Shown here piece after piece: positions 35,268-44,915 of a stretch of 64,000 nt of DNA. This DNA comes from Pseudorhizobium flavum (lineage in GTDB: Bacteria; Pseudomonadota; Alphaproteobacteria; Rhizobiales; Rhizobiaceae): positions 1,240,001 to 1,304,000 of the forward strand of contig NZ_LR723670.1 of assembly GCF_902502825.2 (NCBI RefSeq), read 5' to 3'. Both the position numbers and the translations under genes were made by a program. Position 1 is the first letter of the stretch. Each line of letters begins with the position of its first letter. The notes under the pieces were generated by a model, which worked only from the letters and a program-made list of their open reading frames with translations, was not told where the DNA came from and searched no databases.

Positions 35268-37316
35268 CTACAAGGCGAGAGCGCCGCTCCGGTAGGCTGT
35301 GAACTGCCGGAAGAGCACCGGCAGGGCGAGCCCCGCTCCGATAAGCGAAGACGTCAATTCCGGCACCACGAGCAGAATGGCCGCGAGAATCAGCAGGGGC
35401 CGCTCCCATGAGACCGTTCGGACCAGCATGAAGCCCGAGAGCGCCGCGCCGAGGAAGGTGATGCCGAGCGTGCAGCCGATGAAGGCGACGAGGAAATTGC
35501 TCCAGGTGAAGTCCGCCGTCACGAGCAGCAGCGAGGGCGAGAAGACGAAGACGAAAGGCACGAGGATTTTTCCGAGCCCGAGCCTGAACGCTGTATTGCC
35601 CGTCTTGAAGGGGTCGGCCCCGGCCATCCCCGCAGCCGCGTAGGCAGCAAGCGCCACCGGCGGCGTGATATCGGCGAGCACGCCGTAGTAGAAGACGAAG
35701 AAGTGCGCCACGATCGGCTCGACGCCCAGCATGCCGAGTGTCGGGGCGGCGATCGTCGCCATGATGATGTAGTTTGCGGTTGTCGGAATGCCGCAGCCCA
35801 TCAGGATACAGACGACACCCGTCATGATCAGGGTGAAGAGCAGCGTCAGCGCCTGCGGCTCGAACCAGTCGGCCGGCATGAACGTGCCGATAAAGGCAGC
35901 GATCTGCGCGGCCGTGGTCGTCACGATGTAGGAGATCTTGAACCCGACGCCGGTCAGGGTAACGACGCCGACAACGATGCCGACAGTTGCCGCCGCGGCA
36001 CCGACTGCAAGCGCATACTTGGCGCCGTCGCGAAGGCTTTCAAAGAGTTCCGTGAACGACATCCGGCGACGCGGATTGAGGAGGCCGACGAGAACGCAGA
36101 GCGTAATGCCCCAGAAGGCGGCGAGGTATGGTGTGTAGCCGGACAGCAGAACCCCGATCAGCACGACGAGCGGGATTACCGTCGGCCAATCACGCTTGAA
36201 GGCTTCCGTGAGGTCCGGCATCTCCTCGCGCGTCATGCCGCGCATGCCGCTGCGCTTGGCTTCAAAATGCACCTGCACCAGAACGCCGAAGAAGTGCATG
36301 AAGGCAGGAACGATGGCTGCAAGGATGATCGTCGTATAGGGCAGGTTGAGGAACTCGATCATCAGGAAGGCGGCTGCCCCCATGATCGGCGGGGTGATCT
36401 GCCCCCCGGTGGAGGAAGCCGCTTCGACTGCGGCCGCGAAGGGACGCTTGTAGCCCATGCGGATCATCGCCGGGATGGTGAGCGAGCCAACCGTCACCGT
36501 ATTGGCGACGGAAGAGCCGGAGATCATGCCAAATAGCGCGGAGCCGAAGATGGATACCTTGGCGGGGCCGCCGGCATAGCGCCCCGCTACCCATGCAGCA
36601 CAATCCAGAAAGAGCTGGCCAAGGCCGATGCGGGTCGCGAAGACGCCGAAGAGCACGAAGTGAAACACGTAGGTCGCGACGACGCCGAGGGCGATGCCGT
36701 AGATGCCCTGGCTCGTCAGGTAGAGATGGTTGATGAGTTGCGAGACCGTGGCGCCCGGATGCACCAGGATGCCGGGCATGGATGGCCCATAAAGCGAATA
36801 GGCCATGAACAGGATGGCGATGATCGGCAGCGGCCAGCCGACGGACCTGCGGGTTGCCTCCAGAAGAACCAGGATGAGGATGCCGCCAAGAACTACGTCC
36901 GTCGTCGTTGGATTGCCGACCCGGAAGGCCAGATCATCAAGTGGAATGAAGGGGACATGCATGACGGCGACCACGGCGCCGATGGCGAGTGCCCAGTCGA
37001 AGAGCGAGATGCCCAGCGGCCGGATCAGGCCCGCATTGGCGGGTTGGTCATAGCCTTTGCGGGAGAAGGGAAAGACCAGGAAGATGAGGCCGAGCACGAA
37101 GGAAAGGTGGATGCCTCTGTGCAAAACTTCCGACAGCAGTCCAAAACCGGCTGTGTAATAGTGGAAGATGGATAGCGCCACCAGAAGCGCCCCGACGAGC
37201 CGTGCGGCGAGGGGAGCAAGCGGCCGGAAACGGATCTCCGAATCGAACTGCTCCTCCAGCTCGCGAGCTTTCGCTTCGTCCAGTTCCATCGGAGCGATCT
37301 TGTCGCCGTCGGCCAT
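35268..37316 (-). CDS. TAXI-type TRAP transporter, fused small and large permease (4TM/12TM)
   Basis: A 682-residue inner-membrane protein combining the DctQ-like and DctM-like parts. A charged N-terminus precedes four helices, then the large domain with motifs GMISGSSVANTVTVGSLTIP and AAVEAASSTGGQITPPIMGA, and later GCGIPTTANYIIMATIAAP. Those are diagnostic of TRAP fused permeases. It works with the TAXI solute receptor encoded immediately upstream (37403-38377). Substrate unknown; TAXI systems often carry glutamate/2-oxoglutarate-type or other organic anions. Confidence 0.93.
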   Translation of the reverse strand: MADGDKIAPMELDEAKARELEEQFDSEIRFRPLAPLAARLVGALLVALSIFHYYTAGFGLLSEVLHRGIHLSFVLGLIFLVFPFSRKGYDQPANAGLIRPLGISLFDWALAIGAVVAVMHVPFIPLDDLAFRVGNPTTTDVVLGGILILVLLEATRRSVGWPLPIIAILFMAYSLYGPSMPGILVHPGATVSQLINHLYLTSQGIYGIALGVVATYVFHFVLFGVFATRIGLGQLFLDCAAWVAGRYAGGPAKVSIFGSALFGMISGSSVANTVTVGSLTIPAMIRMGYKRPFAAAVEAASSTGGQITPPIMGAAAFLMIEFLNLPYTTIILAAIVPAFMHFFGVLVQVHFEAKRSGMRGMTREEMPDLTEAFKRDWPTVIPLVVLIGVLLSGYTPYLAAFWGITLCVLVGLLNPRRRMSFTELFESLRDGAKYALAVGAAAATVGIVVGVVTLTGVGFKISYIVTTTAAQIAAFIGTFMPADWFEPQALTLLFTLIMTGVVCILMGCGIPTTANYIIMATIAAPTLGMLGVEPIVAHFFVFYYGVLADITPPVALAAYAAAGMAGADPFKTGNTAFRLGLGKILVPFVFVFSPSLLLVTADFTWSNFLVAFIGCTLGITFLGAALSGFMLVRTVSWERPLLILAAILLVVPELTSSLIGAGLALPVLFRQFTAYRSGALAL

Positions 37317-37349
37317 CGGTCTTCCCCCGGTTCTTGTCTTTCAACGGAA

Positions 37350-37380
37350 AGCGGCGGTCAGCTCTGGGCAGACCGCCGCT
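37350..37380 (-). other. Intercistronic stem-loop between TAXI receptor and TRAP permease genes
   Basis: AGCGGCGGTC (37350-37359) pairs with GACCGCCGCT (37371-37380), a perfect 10-bp stem with an 11-base loop, 23 bases after the receptor stop. On the minus strand TTTCC follows. It should cap the receptor message or attenuate readthrough into the permease. Confidence 0.6.
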
Positions 37381-37402
37381 GTCTCTCTCAAGCGCGATGC
37401 GC

Positions 37403-38377
37403 TTACTTCAGGACGCCCGCTTCCTTGTAGAAGCGTTCGGCACCCGGATGCAGCGGAATGCCGAGGCTGGTCGTGGCATTTTCTAGCGTGATCATCTTGC
37501 CCTTGGCATGACCGGCATCGAGTTCCTTGCGGGAGTTCTCGTTCCACAGCGTCTTGGTGATGTTGTAAACGAGATCGTCCGACTGCTTGGCGCTTGTCAC
37601 CCACTGCGCAGCAACAGAGATCGTCTGCGTTTCGCCGACGCCGCTGTAGGTATCGGCCGGTACTGTGTCCTTCGAGAAGAAGCTGTACTCTTCCAGCAGC
37701 TTGTCGACTTCCGGGCCGCTGATCGGCACCAGCGAGATGCCTGCAGAGGTGGCGAGTTCGGAAACCGCGCCGGTCGGATAGCCGCCGACGAAGAAGTAGG
37801 CGTCGAGGCCGCCGTCGCGCAGCAGGTCGCCGGCGGGGCCGGGCTTCAGGTGCTCGGCCTGGATGTCGTCTTCGGTGAGGCCGTAGGCGCCGAGAACAAT
37901 GCGGGCATCGACGATCGTGCCGGAGCCAGGCTCGTCGATCGACACGCGCTTGCCCTTCAGGTCGGCAATCGAGTTGATGCCTGCATCCTTGCGGGCCACC
38001 ACATGGATCGTCTCGGGATAGAGCGTCGCGATCAGACGCAGATCCTCGACCTTGCCCTTGCCTTCATAGAGGCCGGTTCCCGTGTGGGCCCAGTAGGCGA
38101 CGTCGGACTGGGTGAAGCCGGACTCCATCGAGCCGCCCTGGATGGCGTTGATGTTGGCGACCGAGCCGTTCGAAGCGACCGCGGTTGCGACCAGTCCTTC
38201 GACACCCTTGCCCTCGGCGCCGGAGATCGCGTTGGCGATCAGGCCGCCGATCGGATAGTAGGTTCCTGCGGTGCCGCCGGTGCCGATGCGGAAGAAGGCG
38301 GGCGATTGCGCGAGCGCGACACTGGCGCCGATTGCCACTACGCCGGCGATGGCGAGAAAACTCTTCTTCAGTTTCAT
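37403..38377 (-). CDS. TAXI-family TRAP transporter solute receptor
   Basis: A 324-residue periplasmic binding protein with a signal peptide (KLKKSFLAIAGVVAIGASVA, cleavage near residue 23). The mature part opens FFRIGTGGTAGTYYPIGGLI, the TAXI signature, and contains IDEPGSGT and DAYFFVGGYPTGAV typical of the family. ATG 38377 follows AGGAGAAAGGGA. It is the first gene of the TRAP operon and diverges from ugpB. Confidence 0.94.
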   Translation of the reverse strand: MKLKKSFLAIAGVVAIGASVALAQSPAFFRIGTGGTAGTYYPIGGLIANAISGAEGKGVEGLVATAVASNGSVANINAIQGGSMESGFTQSDVAYWAHTGTGLYEGKGKVEDLRLIATLYPETIHVVARKDAGINSIADLKGKRVSIDEPGSGTIVDARIVLGAYGLTEDDIQAEHLKPGPAGDLLRDGGLDAYFFVGGYPTGAVSELATSAGISLVPISGPEVDKLLEEYSFFSKDTVPADTYSGVGETQTISVAAQWVTSAKQSDDLVYNITKTLWNENSRKELDAGHAKGKMITLENATTSLGIPLHPGAERFYKEAGVLK

Positions 38378-38439
38378 TGGGGTTCCCTTTCTCCTGTTTC
38401 CGCCACCATGGATAAGGTCACGCCCGCATGTCAACTCTT

Positions 38440-38453
38440 GGCACCTCGCTGGC
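38440..38453 (+). promoter_or_regulatory. Sigma-54-like -24/-12 element between the TRAP and ugp operons
   Basis: TTGGCAC ending at 38444 supplies a -24 GG and GC follows after ten bases (GG-N10-GC). The -12 part reads TGGC instead of TTGC. It points towards ugpB from about 225 bases upstream. Chance occurrence is possible. Confidence 0.2.
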
Positions 38454-38664
38454 GCTCTATTCAGGTCCATAGGTGCGAACAGGGTAAACACGAGCCCGTT
38501 CGAAAAAGAAACGAAAGGGAATCGAAAGTTGCTAGCGATTATCCCATTGTCAAAGCGCGCGTTTTTGAGTTAGCTGATTTAGGTTTGAACGATTACGGTG
38601 AGGCAACAGGTGAAAACGGGCCGCGCCGTGAAAAGCCAGTCAGTCATCGAAAGGGAGGAAGACC

Positions 38665-39975
38665 ATGAAAACCACGAAGATCGCTGCCTCGGCAGCTACT
38701 GCGAGCCTTGCGCTGCTTTGGGCATCCAGCGCGCTGGCTGTGACGGAACTGCAATGGTGGCATGCCATGACGGGCGCCAACAACGAAGTGGTGGATACGC
38801 TCGCAAAGGAATTCAACGAGAAGCAGAGCGACTACAAGATCGTTCCCGTGTTCAAGGGCACCTATCCGGAAACACTGAACGCTGGCATCGCCGCTTTCCG
38901 CGCCAAGAACGCGCCGGCAATCATCCAGGTCTTCGACGTCGGTACGGGCGTCATGATGGGCGCTGAAGGTGCGGTCGTTCCGGTTGCCGAAGTGCTCGAG
39001 AAGGGCGGCTATACGTTCGACAAGTCCAAGTATCTTCCGGGCATCGTCGCTTACTATTCCAAGCCTGACGGCACGATGCTGTCCTTCCCCTACAACTCTT
39101 CCTCGCCGATCCTCTATTACAACAAGGACGCCTTCGAGAAGGCCGGGCTCGATGTTGACAACCCGCCGAAGACCTGGCCGGAAGTCTGGGAGGCTGCCCG
39201 CAAGATCAAGTCCAGCGGCGCTGCCGAATGCGGCTACACCTCGACCTGGCTGACCTGGATCCAGACAGAGAACTTCGCCGCCTGGAACAATGTACCTTAT
39301 GCTACGGAAGAGAACGGTCTCGCAGCGACAGACGTCGAGTTGAAGATCAATGAGCCGGTCTTCGTCGAGCATTTCCAGTCGATTGCCGACCTCGCCAAGG
39401 AAGGCGTCTTCCGCTATGGCGGACGCACATCAGAAGCAAAGCAGCTCTTCCTGTCCGGTGAATGCGCGATCCTGACGGAATCCTCGGGCGGTCTCGGCGA
39501 CATCGTCAAGAGCGGCATGAACTACGGCATCGGCCAGCTTCCCTATTACGAGGGCGAAGGCCGTCCGCAGAACACGATCCCGGGCGGTGCGAGCCTCTGG
39601 GTCTTCGGCGGCAAGACGGATGAAGAGTACAAGGGCATTGCCGAATTCTTCAACTTCCTGTCGCAGCCGGATATCCAGGCCCGCCTACACCAGGTTTCGG
39701 GTTATCTCCCCGTGACGATGGAAGCCTATAACACCACGAAGGACTCGGGCTTCTACGAAAAGAACCCGGGCCGCGAGACGCCGATCCAGCAGATGATGGG
39801 CAAGGAGCCGACGGAGAACTCCAAGGGCGTTCGTCTCGTCAACCTGCCGCAGGTGCGTGACATCCTCAACGAGGAGTTCGAAGCGATGCTTGCGGGCCAG
39901 CAGGATGCACAGGCAGCACTCGACAAGGCAGTTGAGCGCGGCAACGCCGCCATCCAGCAGGCACTCGGCAACTAA
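38665..39975 (+). CDS. ugpB: ABC transporter substrate-binding protein, UgpB type (glycerol-3-phosphate class)
   Basis: A 436-residue periplasmic receptor with a signal peptide cleaved after SSALA (residue 25). The mature protein starts TELQWWHAMTGANNEVV, and stretches such as FKGTYPETLNAGIAAFRAK, SFPYNSSSPILYYNKDAFEKAG and LFLSGECAILTESSGG match UgpB. With ugpA, ugpE and ugpC it forms a complete importer for sn-glycerol-3-phosphate or glycerophosphodiesters. I saw no PHO box upstream, so phosphate regulation is unsupported. A strong hairpin follows the stop. Confidence 0.92.
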   Translation: MKTTKIAASAATASLALLWASSALAVTELQWWHAMTGANNEVVDTLAKEFNEKQSDYKIVPVFKGTYPETLNAGIAAFRAKNAPAIIQVFDVGTGVMMGAEGAVVPVAEVLEKGGYTFDKSKYLPGIVAYYSKPDGTMLSFPYNSSSPILYYNKDAFEKAGLDVDNPPKTWPEVWEAARKIKSSGAAECGYTSTWLTWIQTENFAAWNNVPYATEENGLAATDVELKINEPVFVEHFQSIADLAKEGVFRYGGRTSEAKQLFLSGECAILTESSGGLGDIVKSGMNYGIGQLPYYEGEGRPQNTIPGGASLWVFGGKTDEEYKGIAEFFNFLSQPDIQARLHQVSGYLPVTMEAYNTTKDSGFYEKNPGRETPIQQMMGKEPTENSKGVRLVNLPQVRDILNEEFEAMLAGQQDAQAALDKAVERGNAAIQQALGN

Positions 39976-39988
39976 GCCCGCCATGACA

Positions 39989-40017
39989 TGCCGTCCGGAC
40001 AGACCGTCCGGACGGCA
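39989..40017 (+). other. Intercistronic stem-loop between ugpB and ugpA
   Basis: TGCCGTCCGGA (39989-39999) pairs with TCCGGACGGCA (40007-40017), 11 bp with a 7-base loop, followed by ACTTCTGTTTTCTG. It could partly terminate transcription and keep ugpB mRNA above ugpAEC. Confidence 0.6.
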
Positions 40018-40043
40018 CTTCTGTTTTCTGAAGGGCCGCGCTT

Positions 40044-40925
40044 TTGCAGAACGTCGTCTTCCCCAACAAGATACTGCCGTATTTCCTGGTCGCTCCGCAG
40101 ATCATCCTGACGGTCGTGTTCTTCTTCTGGCCCGCTAGCCAGGCACTCTACCAGTCCGCCATGCGCGAGGATCCCTTCGGCTTGCGGAGCACTTTCGTCG
40201 GCCTTGCCAACTTCACGGCGATCTTCAATGATCCCAACTACCTTCACTCGCTGCAGGTCACCGTGGTGTTCAGCCTCCTAACAGCCCTGTTGGCGATGGG
40301 GACGGCGCTTCTGCTGGCAACGGCGGCCGATCTTGTCGTGCGGGGCCGCGGCTTCTACCGCACCTTCATGATCGTTCCCTATGCGGTCGCTCCCGCGGTG
40401 GCCGGCATGCTGTGGCTTTTCATGTTCAACCCGGCCATGGGCACCTTCGCTTACCTCCTCCGCCGTAATGGCGTGATGTGGGACCCGCTTCTCGACGGCA
40501 ACCAGGCAATGCTGCTCGTCGTCGTCGCGGCGGCATGGAAGCAGATCAGCTACAATTTCCTGTTCTTCGTCGCGGGCCTGCAGGCGATCCCGAAGTCGTT
40601 GCTCGAGGCGGCGGCAATCGATGGCGCGCGCGGCACTCGGCGCTTCTGGACCATCATCTTTCCGCTACTTGCCCCGACCACGTTCTTCCTGCTGGTCGTC
40701 AACACGGTCTACGCCTTCTTCGACACGTTCGGAATCATCCATGCCGTCACCGGCGGCGGCCCCGCCAAGGCCACGGAAACGCTTGTCTACAAAGTCTATA
40801 ACGACGGTTTCGTGAACCTGAATCTCGGCTCTTCCGCCGCCCAGTCGGTTGTGCTGATGGTGATCGTGATCGCGCTCACGGCCTTCCAGTTCCGCTTCGT
40901 AGAGAAGAAAGTGCATTATGGTTGA
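40044..40925 (+). CDS. ugpA: ABC transporter permease, UgpA type, TTG start
   Basis: A 293-residue inner-membrane permease with six helices. The EAA loop is visible as [20 protein letters not shown], and the following [20 protein letters not shown] is typical of UgpA. The frame begins with TTG at 40044, preceded by AAGGG about nine bases upstream; internal ATGs come too late (after the first helix). It precedes ugpE by nine bases. Confidence 0.92.
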   Translation: MQNVVFPNKILPYFLVAPQIILTVVFFFWPASQALYQSAMREDPFGLRSTFVGLANFTAIFNDPNYLHSLQVTVVFSLLTALLAMGTALLLATAADLVVRGRGFYRTFMIVPYAVAPAVAGMLWLFMFNPAMGTFAYLLRRNGVMWDPLLDGNQAMLLVVVAAAWKQISYNFLFFVAGLQAIPKSLLEAAAIDGARGTRRFWTIIFPLLAPTTFFLLVVNTVYAFFDTFGIIHAVTGGGPAKATETLVYKVYNDGFVNLNLGSSAAQSVVLMVIVIALTAFQFRFVEKKVHYG

Positions 40926-40934
40926 GGCCCGCGC

Positions 40935-41783
40935 ATGATCGAGAACCGCCCCGTCGCGAGGCTGATGGCCCATCTGATGCTCGTCATCGGCATCATCATC
41001 GTCGCCTTTCCGATCTATTACACCTTCGTCGCCTCGACGATGACGTCCGTGGAGATCATCCGTCCGCCGATGTCGCTGCTGCCAGGCGACCATCTGGTGG
41101 AGAATTATACGGGCGCCATGTCCGGAGGGCTGGAGCAGGTCGTGGGCGTCAGCCTTGAGCGGCTGCTGTTCAACACCTTCGTGGTGGCGATGGCGATCGC
41201 GATCGGCAAGATCATCATCTCCTTCCTGTCGGCATTTGCGATCGTCTTCTTCCGCTTTCCGTTCCGGATGGGCTTCTTCTGGATGATCTTCATCACCCTG
41301 ATGCTGCCGGTGGAGGTTCGCATCCTGCCGACCTACAAGGTGATCGTAGATCTCGGGTTGCTGGATACTTATGCAGGCCTGACGCTGCCGCTGATGGCAT
41401 CCGCGACGGCCACCTTCCTGTTCCGGCAGTTCTTCCTGACGATCCCGGGGGAAATGGTCGAGGCGGCGCGCATCGACAACGCAGGGCCCTTCCGATTCAT
41501 GAAGGATATCCTGCTGCCGCTGTCGAAGACCAATATCGCAGCGCTCTTCGTGATCCTCTTCATCTACGGCTGGACGCAGTATCTCTGGCCGCTCCTCGTC
41601 ACCAACGACGCTAAGATGAACACGATCATCATCGGGCTGCGGCGCATGGTCGATTTCACCGACGCGTCCACCCCGTGGAACTACGTCATGGTAACCGCGG
41701 TGCTCGCCATCATTCCGCCTGTGCTGGTGGTGGTTCTGATGCAGCGCTGGTTCGTCAAGGGTCTTGTGGAGACTGAAAAGTAA
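40935..41783 (+). CDS. ugpE: ABC transporter permease, UgpE type
   Basis: A 282-residue partner permease with six helices. The EAA loop reads [20 protein letters not shown] and later [20 protein letters not shown], close to UgpE. Its stop overlaps the ugpC start (TAATG, one base shared), so the ATPase is translationally coupled. Confidence 0.93.
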   Translation: MIENRPVARLMAHLMLVIGIIIVAFPIYYTFVASTMTSVEIIRPPMSLLPGDHLVENYTGAMSGGLEQVVGVSLERLLFNTFVVAMAIAIGKIIISFLSAFAIVFFRFPFRMGFFWMIFITLMLPVEVRILPTYKVIVDLGLLDTYAGLTLPLMASATATFLFRQFFLTIPGEMVEAARIDNAGPFRFMKDILLPLSKTNIAALFVILFIYGWTQYLWPLLVTNDAKMNTIIIGLRRMVDFTDASTPWNYVMVTAVLAIIPPVLVVVLMQRWFVKGLVETEK

Positions 41784-42835
41784 TGGCCGGAATTGAACTG
41801 AAGGATGTCCGCAAGGTCTATGGCGGCAATATCGAGGCGATCAAAGGCGTGTCGCTGAAGATCGAGGACGGCGAGATGATCGTTCTGGTCGGCCCGTCCG
41901 GATGTGGTAAGTCAACGCTCTTGCGCATGATCGCCGGCCTGGAGAGCATCTCGGGCGGCGAGATCGTTATCGGTGACAGGGTCGTCAACCAGTTGGAACC
42001 GTCGCAGCGCGACATCGCAATGGTCTTCCAGAACTACGCGCTCTACCCGCACATGACTGTGCGGCAAAACCTCGCCTACGGCCTGAAGAACCGCAACACG
42101 CCGAAGGACGAGATCGACCGCCGAATCACCGAGGCCGCGAAGGCGCTGGAGATCGAGCAGTTCCTCGAGCGCAAGCCACGCCAGCTGTCGGGTGGCCAGC
42201 GGCAGCGCGTGGCCATGGGGCGGGCGATCGTCCGCAAGCCTGCGGCCTTCCTGTTCGACGAGCCGCTGTCGAACCTCGACGCCAAGCTGCGCGTCCAGAT
42301 GCGTGTCGAGATCCGTCGCCTCCAACGCTCTCTCGCGACGACCAGCGTCTACGTGACCCACGACCAGATGGAGGCGATGACGCTCGCCGACCGGCTGGTG
42401 GTGCTCAATGGCGGAAAGATCGAGCAGGTCGGCACGCCGATCGAGCTCTATGAGCGCCCGGCCTCGACCTTCGTCGCGACCTTCATCGGCTCGCCGTCGA
42501 TGAACCTCCTGAAGCGCAAGGCGGTTGAAGGGAGTGGCTGGTCGCTCTCCAGGGGTTCGGGCGTGGCGGTGAACGTGGATACCGTGGGTATCCGCCCCGA
42601 AGACATCGTCATCGCCGACGAGAATGCGCCCTCGGATTTCGTGGGCGAGGTGAAGGTGGATGCCGTCGAGTTGGTGGGTGCCGAGAGCTACGTGCATGCC
42701 TCGCTCGCCGACGGCAGCCCCATCGTGTTCCGCGTTGCCGGTCGTTCCCAGATCGGCATCGGTGAGACGATCCGCATCGCCGCAGCACAGGCCGACATCC
42801 ACATGTTCGACGAAGCCGGAAAGCGCCTCGCCTAG
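41783..42835 (+). CDS. ugpC: ABC transporter ATP-binding protein, UgpC type
   Basis: A 350-residue MalK/UgpC-like ATPase. Walker [10 protein letters not shown] is at 37-45, followed by the Q-loop [14 protein letters not shown], signature LSGGQRQR, Walker [12 protein letters not shown] and the TOBE-like regulatory C-terminus ([26 protein letters not shown]). It ends the ugp operon at a strong shared terminator. Confidence 0.95.
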   Translation: MAGIELKDVRKVYGGNIEAIKGVSLKIEDGEMIVLVGPSGCGKSTLLRMIAGLESISGGEIVIGDRVVNQLEPSQRDIAMVFQNYALYPHMTVRQNLAYGLKNRNTPKDEIDRRITEAAKALEIEQFLERKPRQLSGGQRQRVAMGRAIVRKPAAFLFDEPLSNLDAKLRVQMRVEIRRLQRSLATTSVYVTHDQMEAMTLADRLVVLNGGKIEQVGTPIELYERPASTFVATFIGSPSMNLLKRKAVEGSGWSLSRGSGVAVNVDTVGIRPEDIVIADENAPSDFVGEVKVDAVELVGAESYVHASLADGSPIVFRVAGRSQIGIGETIRIAAAQADIHMFDEAGKRLA

Positions 42836-42865
42836 GCAACTCCCAGCCTTTCGGAACTGGAATGG

Positions 42866-42902
42866 AAAAAGCCCTCGGCGGTGTCTCCACCGAGGGCTTT
42901 TT
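42866..42902. terminator. Strong bidirectional intrinsic terminator between ugpC and rplI
   Basis: AAAAA then GCCCTCGG (42871-42878) faces CCGAGGGC (42890-42897) then TTTTT. It gives a U-run on both strands and serves the converging ugp and ribosomal operons. Confidence 0.92.
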
Positions 42903-42921
42903 CTTCACGTCGCTCTGAAGA

Positions 42922-43497
42922 TTACTCTTCGTCGCCTTCGCGATCGGCGTCCGGATCGAAGAAGTCTTCCGGACGAAGTGCGTCTTCGTCGACGCCGTAG
43001 ATGGCATCAGCAGAGGTGAGGGTCTCGCCCTTCGCCTGGCGCTCGGCTTCTTCCACAGTACGGGCGACGTTGATCTCGATCTCGATCTCGACTTCCGCGT
43101 GCAGCAGGAGCGTCACCTTGTGCAGGCCGATTGTCTTGATCGGCAGGCTGAGGTCGACCTGATTGCGGCCGATGTTGAAGCCTTCGGCAGCCAGCGCCTC
43201 GATGATGTCGCGAGCAGCGACCGAGCCGTAGAGCTGACCGGTTTCGCCGGCGGAGCGGACCATGACGAAGGTCTTGCCTTCAAGAGCGTCGGCAACCTTC
43301 TGGGCTTCCGAACGGCGCTCGAGGTTGCGGGCTTCGAGGGTTGCGCGCTCTGCTTCGAAGCGCTTCTTGTTGGCTTCGTTGGCGCGCAGCGCCTTGCCCT
43401 GCGGCAGGAGGTAGTTGCGGGCGTAGCCGTCGCGGACCTTTACAGTCTCGCCCATCTGGCCGAGCCGGGCAATCCGTTCAAGGAGAATGACATCCAT
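42922..43497 (-). CDS. rplI: 50S ribosomal protein L9
   Basis: A 191-residue ribosomal protein, longer than the E. coli form (149) by an acidic C-terminal extension common in rhizobia (ending [11 protein letters not shown]). The N-terminal L9 signature [20 protein letters not shown] is clear. ATG 43497 is used; the frame runs further upstream without family content. It is last in the rpsF-rpsR-DUF2232-rplI operon. Confidence 0.97.
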   Translation of the reverse strand: MDVILLERIARLGQMGETVKVRDGYARNYLLPQGKALRANEANKKRFEAERATLEARNLERRSEAQKVADALEGKTFVMVRSAGETGQLYGSVAARDIIEALAAEGFNIGRNQVDLSLPIKTIGLHKVTLLLHAEVEIEIEINVARTVEEAERQAKGETLTSADAIYGVDEDALRPEDFFDPDADREGDEE

Positions 43498-43520
43498 GGG
43501 TTTGTCCTTTCGAGTTTCAG

Positions 43521-44513
43521 TTAGCTTGGATTTTCGGGTTGATCGTCGCGTGCCGGCGTGAGCGCAACCGCCCGCCGGGTATCGGCCAGGCCGAGCACGA
43601 GGATGAGGAATGCCGGCAGGACCAGCAGCGAGGAGATGTAGGCGAGCACCAGCACCGGCAGGCGCCAGTCCTTGCCCTTGCTCCGGAAATGTAGGGACGC
43701 GAAGCCGGCCATCAGGAAGCCGCCAGCGAATGCGCCGAAGACGGTGGCGCCGATCATGGCCGGCACGCCCCCCAGGAAGGTCAGGAGGATGGCCGCAAGC
43801 AGCACGAAAAGCGCGTTGCGGTTCATCCTGAGCGCCGACGGCATGTCCTCGCGTGGACGAAGGGCGCGGGCGGAGCGAGAAACGACGCGAATGGCAATGT
43901 AGAAGGCGGCAAACAACATCAGCACCCAAAGGCCCGCCTGGACCATGGGAAGCATGAGCACGAACATCTGCTTGGTTTGCGCGAGACTTTCCGGGTCAGG
44001 GGCGAAGGATGGATCCTGCGCCTGGAAGGCCGCTGTCATCATGTCGACCAGCTCATTGGTCAGATCCGGGCCGTAGCCGATGACGACGCCGAGCGCGATC
44101 ATCCCCAACGTGACCAAGCCGCAGAGATGCAGCAGGATGTCCGACAGCGGATACCAGGCGAGCAGCCGGTCGGGGCCACCAATTTCCGAAGCGGGGCGGG
44201 CAAGATTTGCCAGGTGCGACAGCCAGCCTGCGGGAACGAGGGTGAAGACCGCCATGGTCGCGGCAAACGGCGGGGATACCATAAGAGCCCCGAGGGCTCC
44301 GGCAGTGATGATTGCCGTGATGGCGGCGCGGTTGCCCCAGCCGAGGCCGGCAATCAGGATCGGGAGGGCGGATGCGGCATAGATGACGACGGCAAAGGAC
44401 AGCTGTGCCATCGCACCCAGCGCAAGCAGGGTAGCAACGACGCCGGCGAGGATGCCGACTGGCAGTACTGTCTGGTTCGAAGTCTTCACGGTCTCGCTGT
44501 CCTGCCACATCAA
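43521..44513 (-). CDS. DUF2232 membrane protein
   Basis: A 330-residue multi-pass protein with about eight hydrophobic helices and a Pro/Asn-rich end. It opens with a short polar piece and then [20 protein letters not shown]. Position between rpsR and rplI is typical for DUF2232 in Rhizobiales. Function unknown. It starts after a strong hairpin that separates it from rpsR and is 23 bases before rplI. Confidence 0.82.
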   Translation of the reverse strand: MMWQDSETVKTSNQTVLPVGILAGVVATLLALGAMAQLSFAVVIYAASALPILIAGLGWGNRAAITAIITAGALGALMVSPPFAATMAVFTLVPAGWLSHLANLARPASEIGGPDRLLAWYPLSDILLHLCGLVTLGMIALGVVIGYGPDLTNELVDMMTAAFQAQDPSFAPDPESLAQTKQMFVLMLPMVQAGLWVLMLFAAFYIAIRVVSRSARALRPREDMPSALRMNRNALFVLLAAILLTFLGGVPAMIGATVFGAFAGGFLMAGFASLHFRSKGKDWRLPVLVLAYISSLLVLPAFLILVLGLADTRRAVALTPARDDQPENPS

Positions 44514-44607
44514 GCAGTTAGGGGACTGGCCTGAACCGATCTCTCAGGTCCTTCATCCCCAACATGGGATTTCGATGGTTCCGATCCGCGCCCATCGCGG
44601 AAGGGAG

Positions 44608-44636
44608 GAGATCCGCCGAAGATGACGGCGGATCTC
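44608..44636 (-). other. 11-bp stem-loop directly after rpsR
   Basis: GAGATCCGCCG (44608-44618) and CGGCGGATCTC (44626-44636) are perfectly complementary around a 7-base loop, nine bases past the rpsR stop. No U-run follows on the minus strand. It probably sets unequal expression of rpsF-rpsR relative to DUF2232-rplI, or marks a processing point. Confidence 0.65.
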
Positions 44637-44644
44637 GAAGTCTA

Positions 44645-44893
44645 TTATGCTACGACGTAGGGCAGCAGGCCGAGGAAACGGGCGCGCTTGATGGCCTTGG
44701 CCAGTTCGCGCTGCTTCTTCTGGGAGACGGCCGTGATGCGGGACGGTACGATCTTGCCGCGCTCGGAAATGTAGCGCTGCAGGAGACGGACGTCCTTGTA
44801 GTCGATCCGCGGTGCGTTGGCGCCCGAGAAGGGGCAGGTCTTGCGACGGCGGTGGAACGGGCGGCGTGCGGGAGCAGAGGATGCTTCAGCCAT
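44645..44893 (-). CDS. rpsR: 30S ribosomal protein S18
   Basis: An 82-residue protein with the S18 signature [20 protein letters not shown] and [18 protein letters not shown]. It pairs with S6 in the platform of the 30S subunit. Located 22 bases downstream of rpsF. Confidence 0.98.
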   Translation of the reverse strand: MAEASSAPARRPFHRRRKTCPFSGANAPRIDYKDVRLLQRYISERGKIVPSRITAVSQKKQRELAKAIKRARFLGLLPYVVA

Positions 44894-44915
44894 TGTGTTT
44901 TCTCCTTAAGCTCGA

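Noticed and set aside
38378..38664. PHO box upstream of ugpB
   Set aside because: No pair of CTGTCA-like repeats with correct spacing was found; single TGTCA occurrences are isolated.
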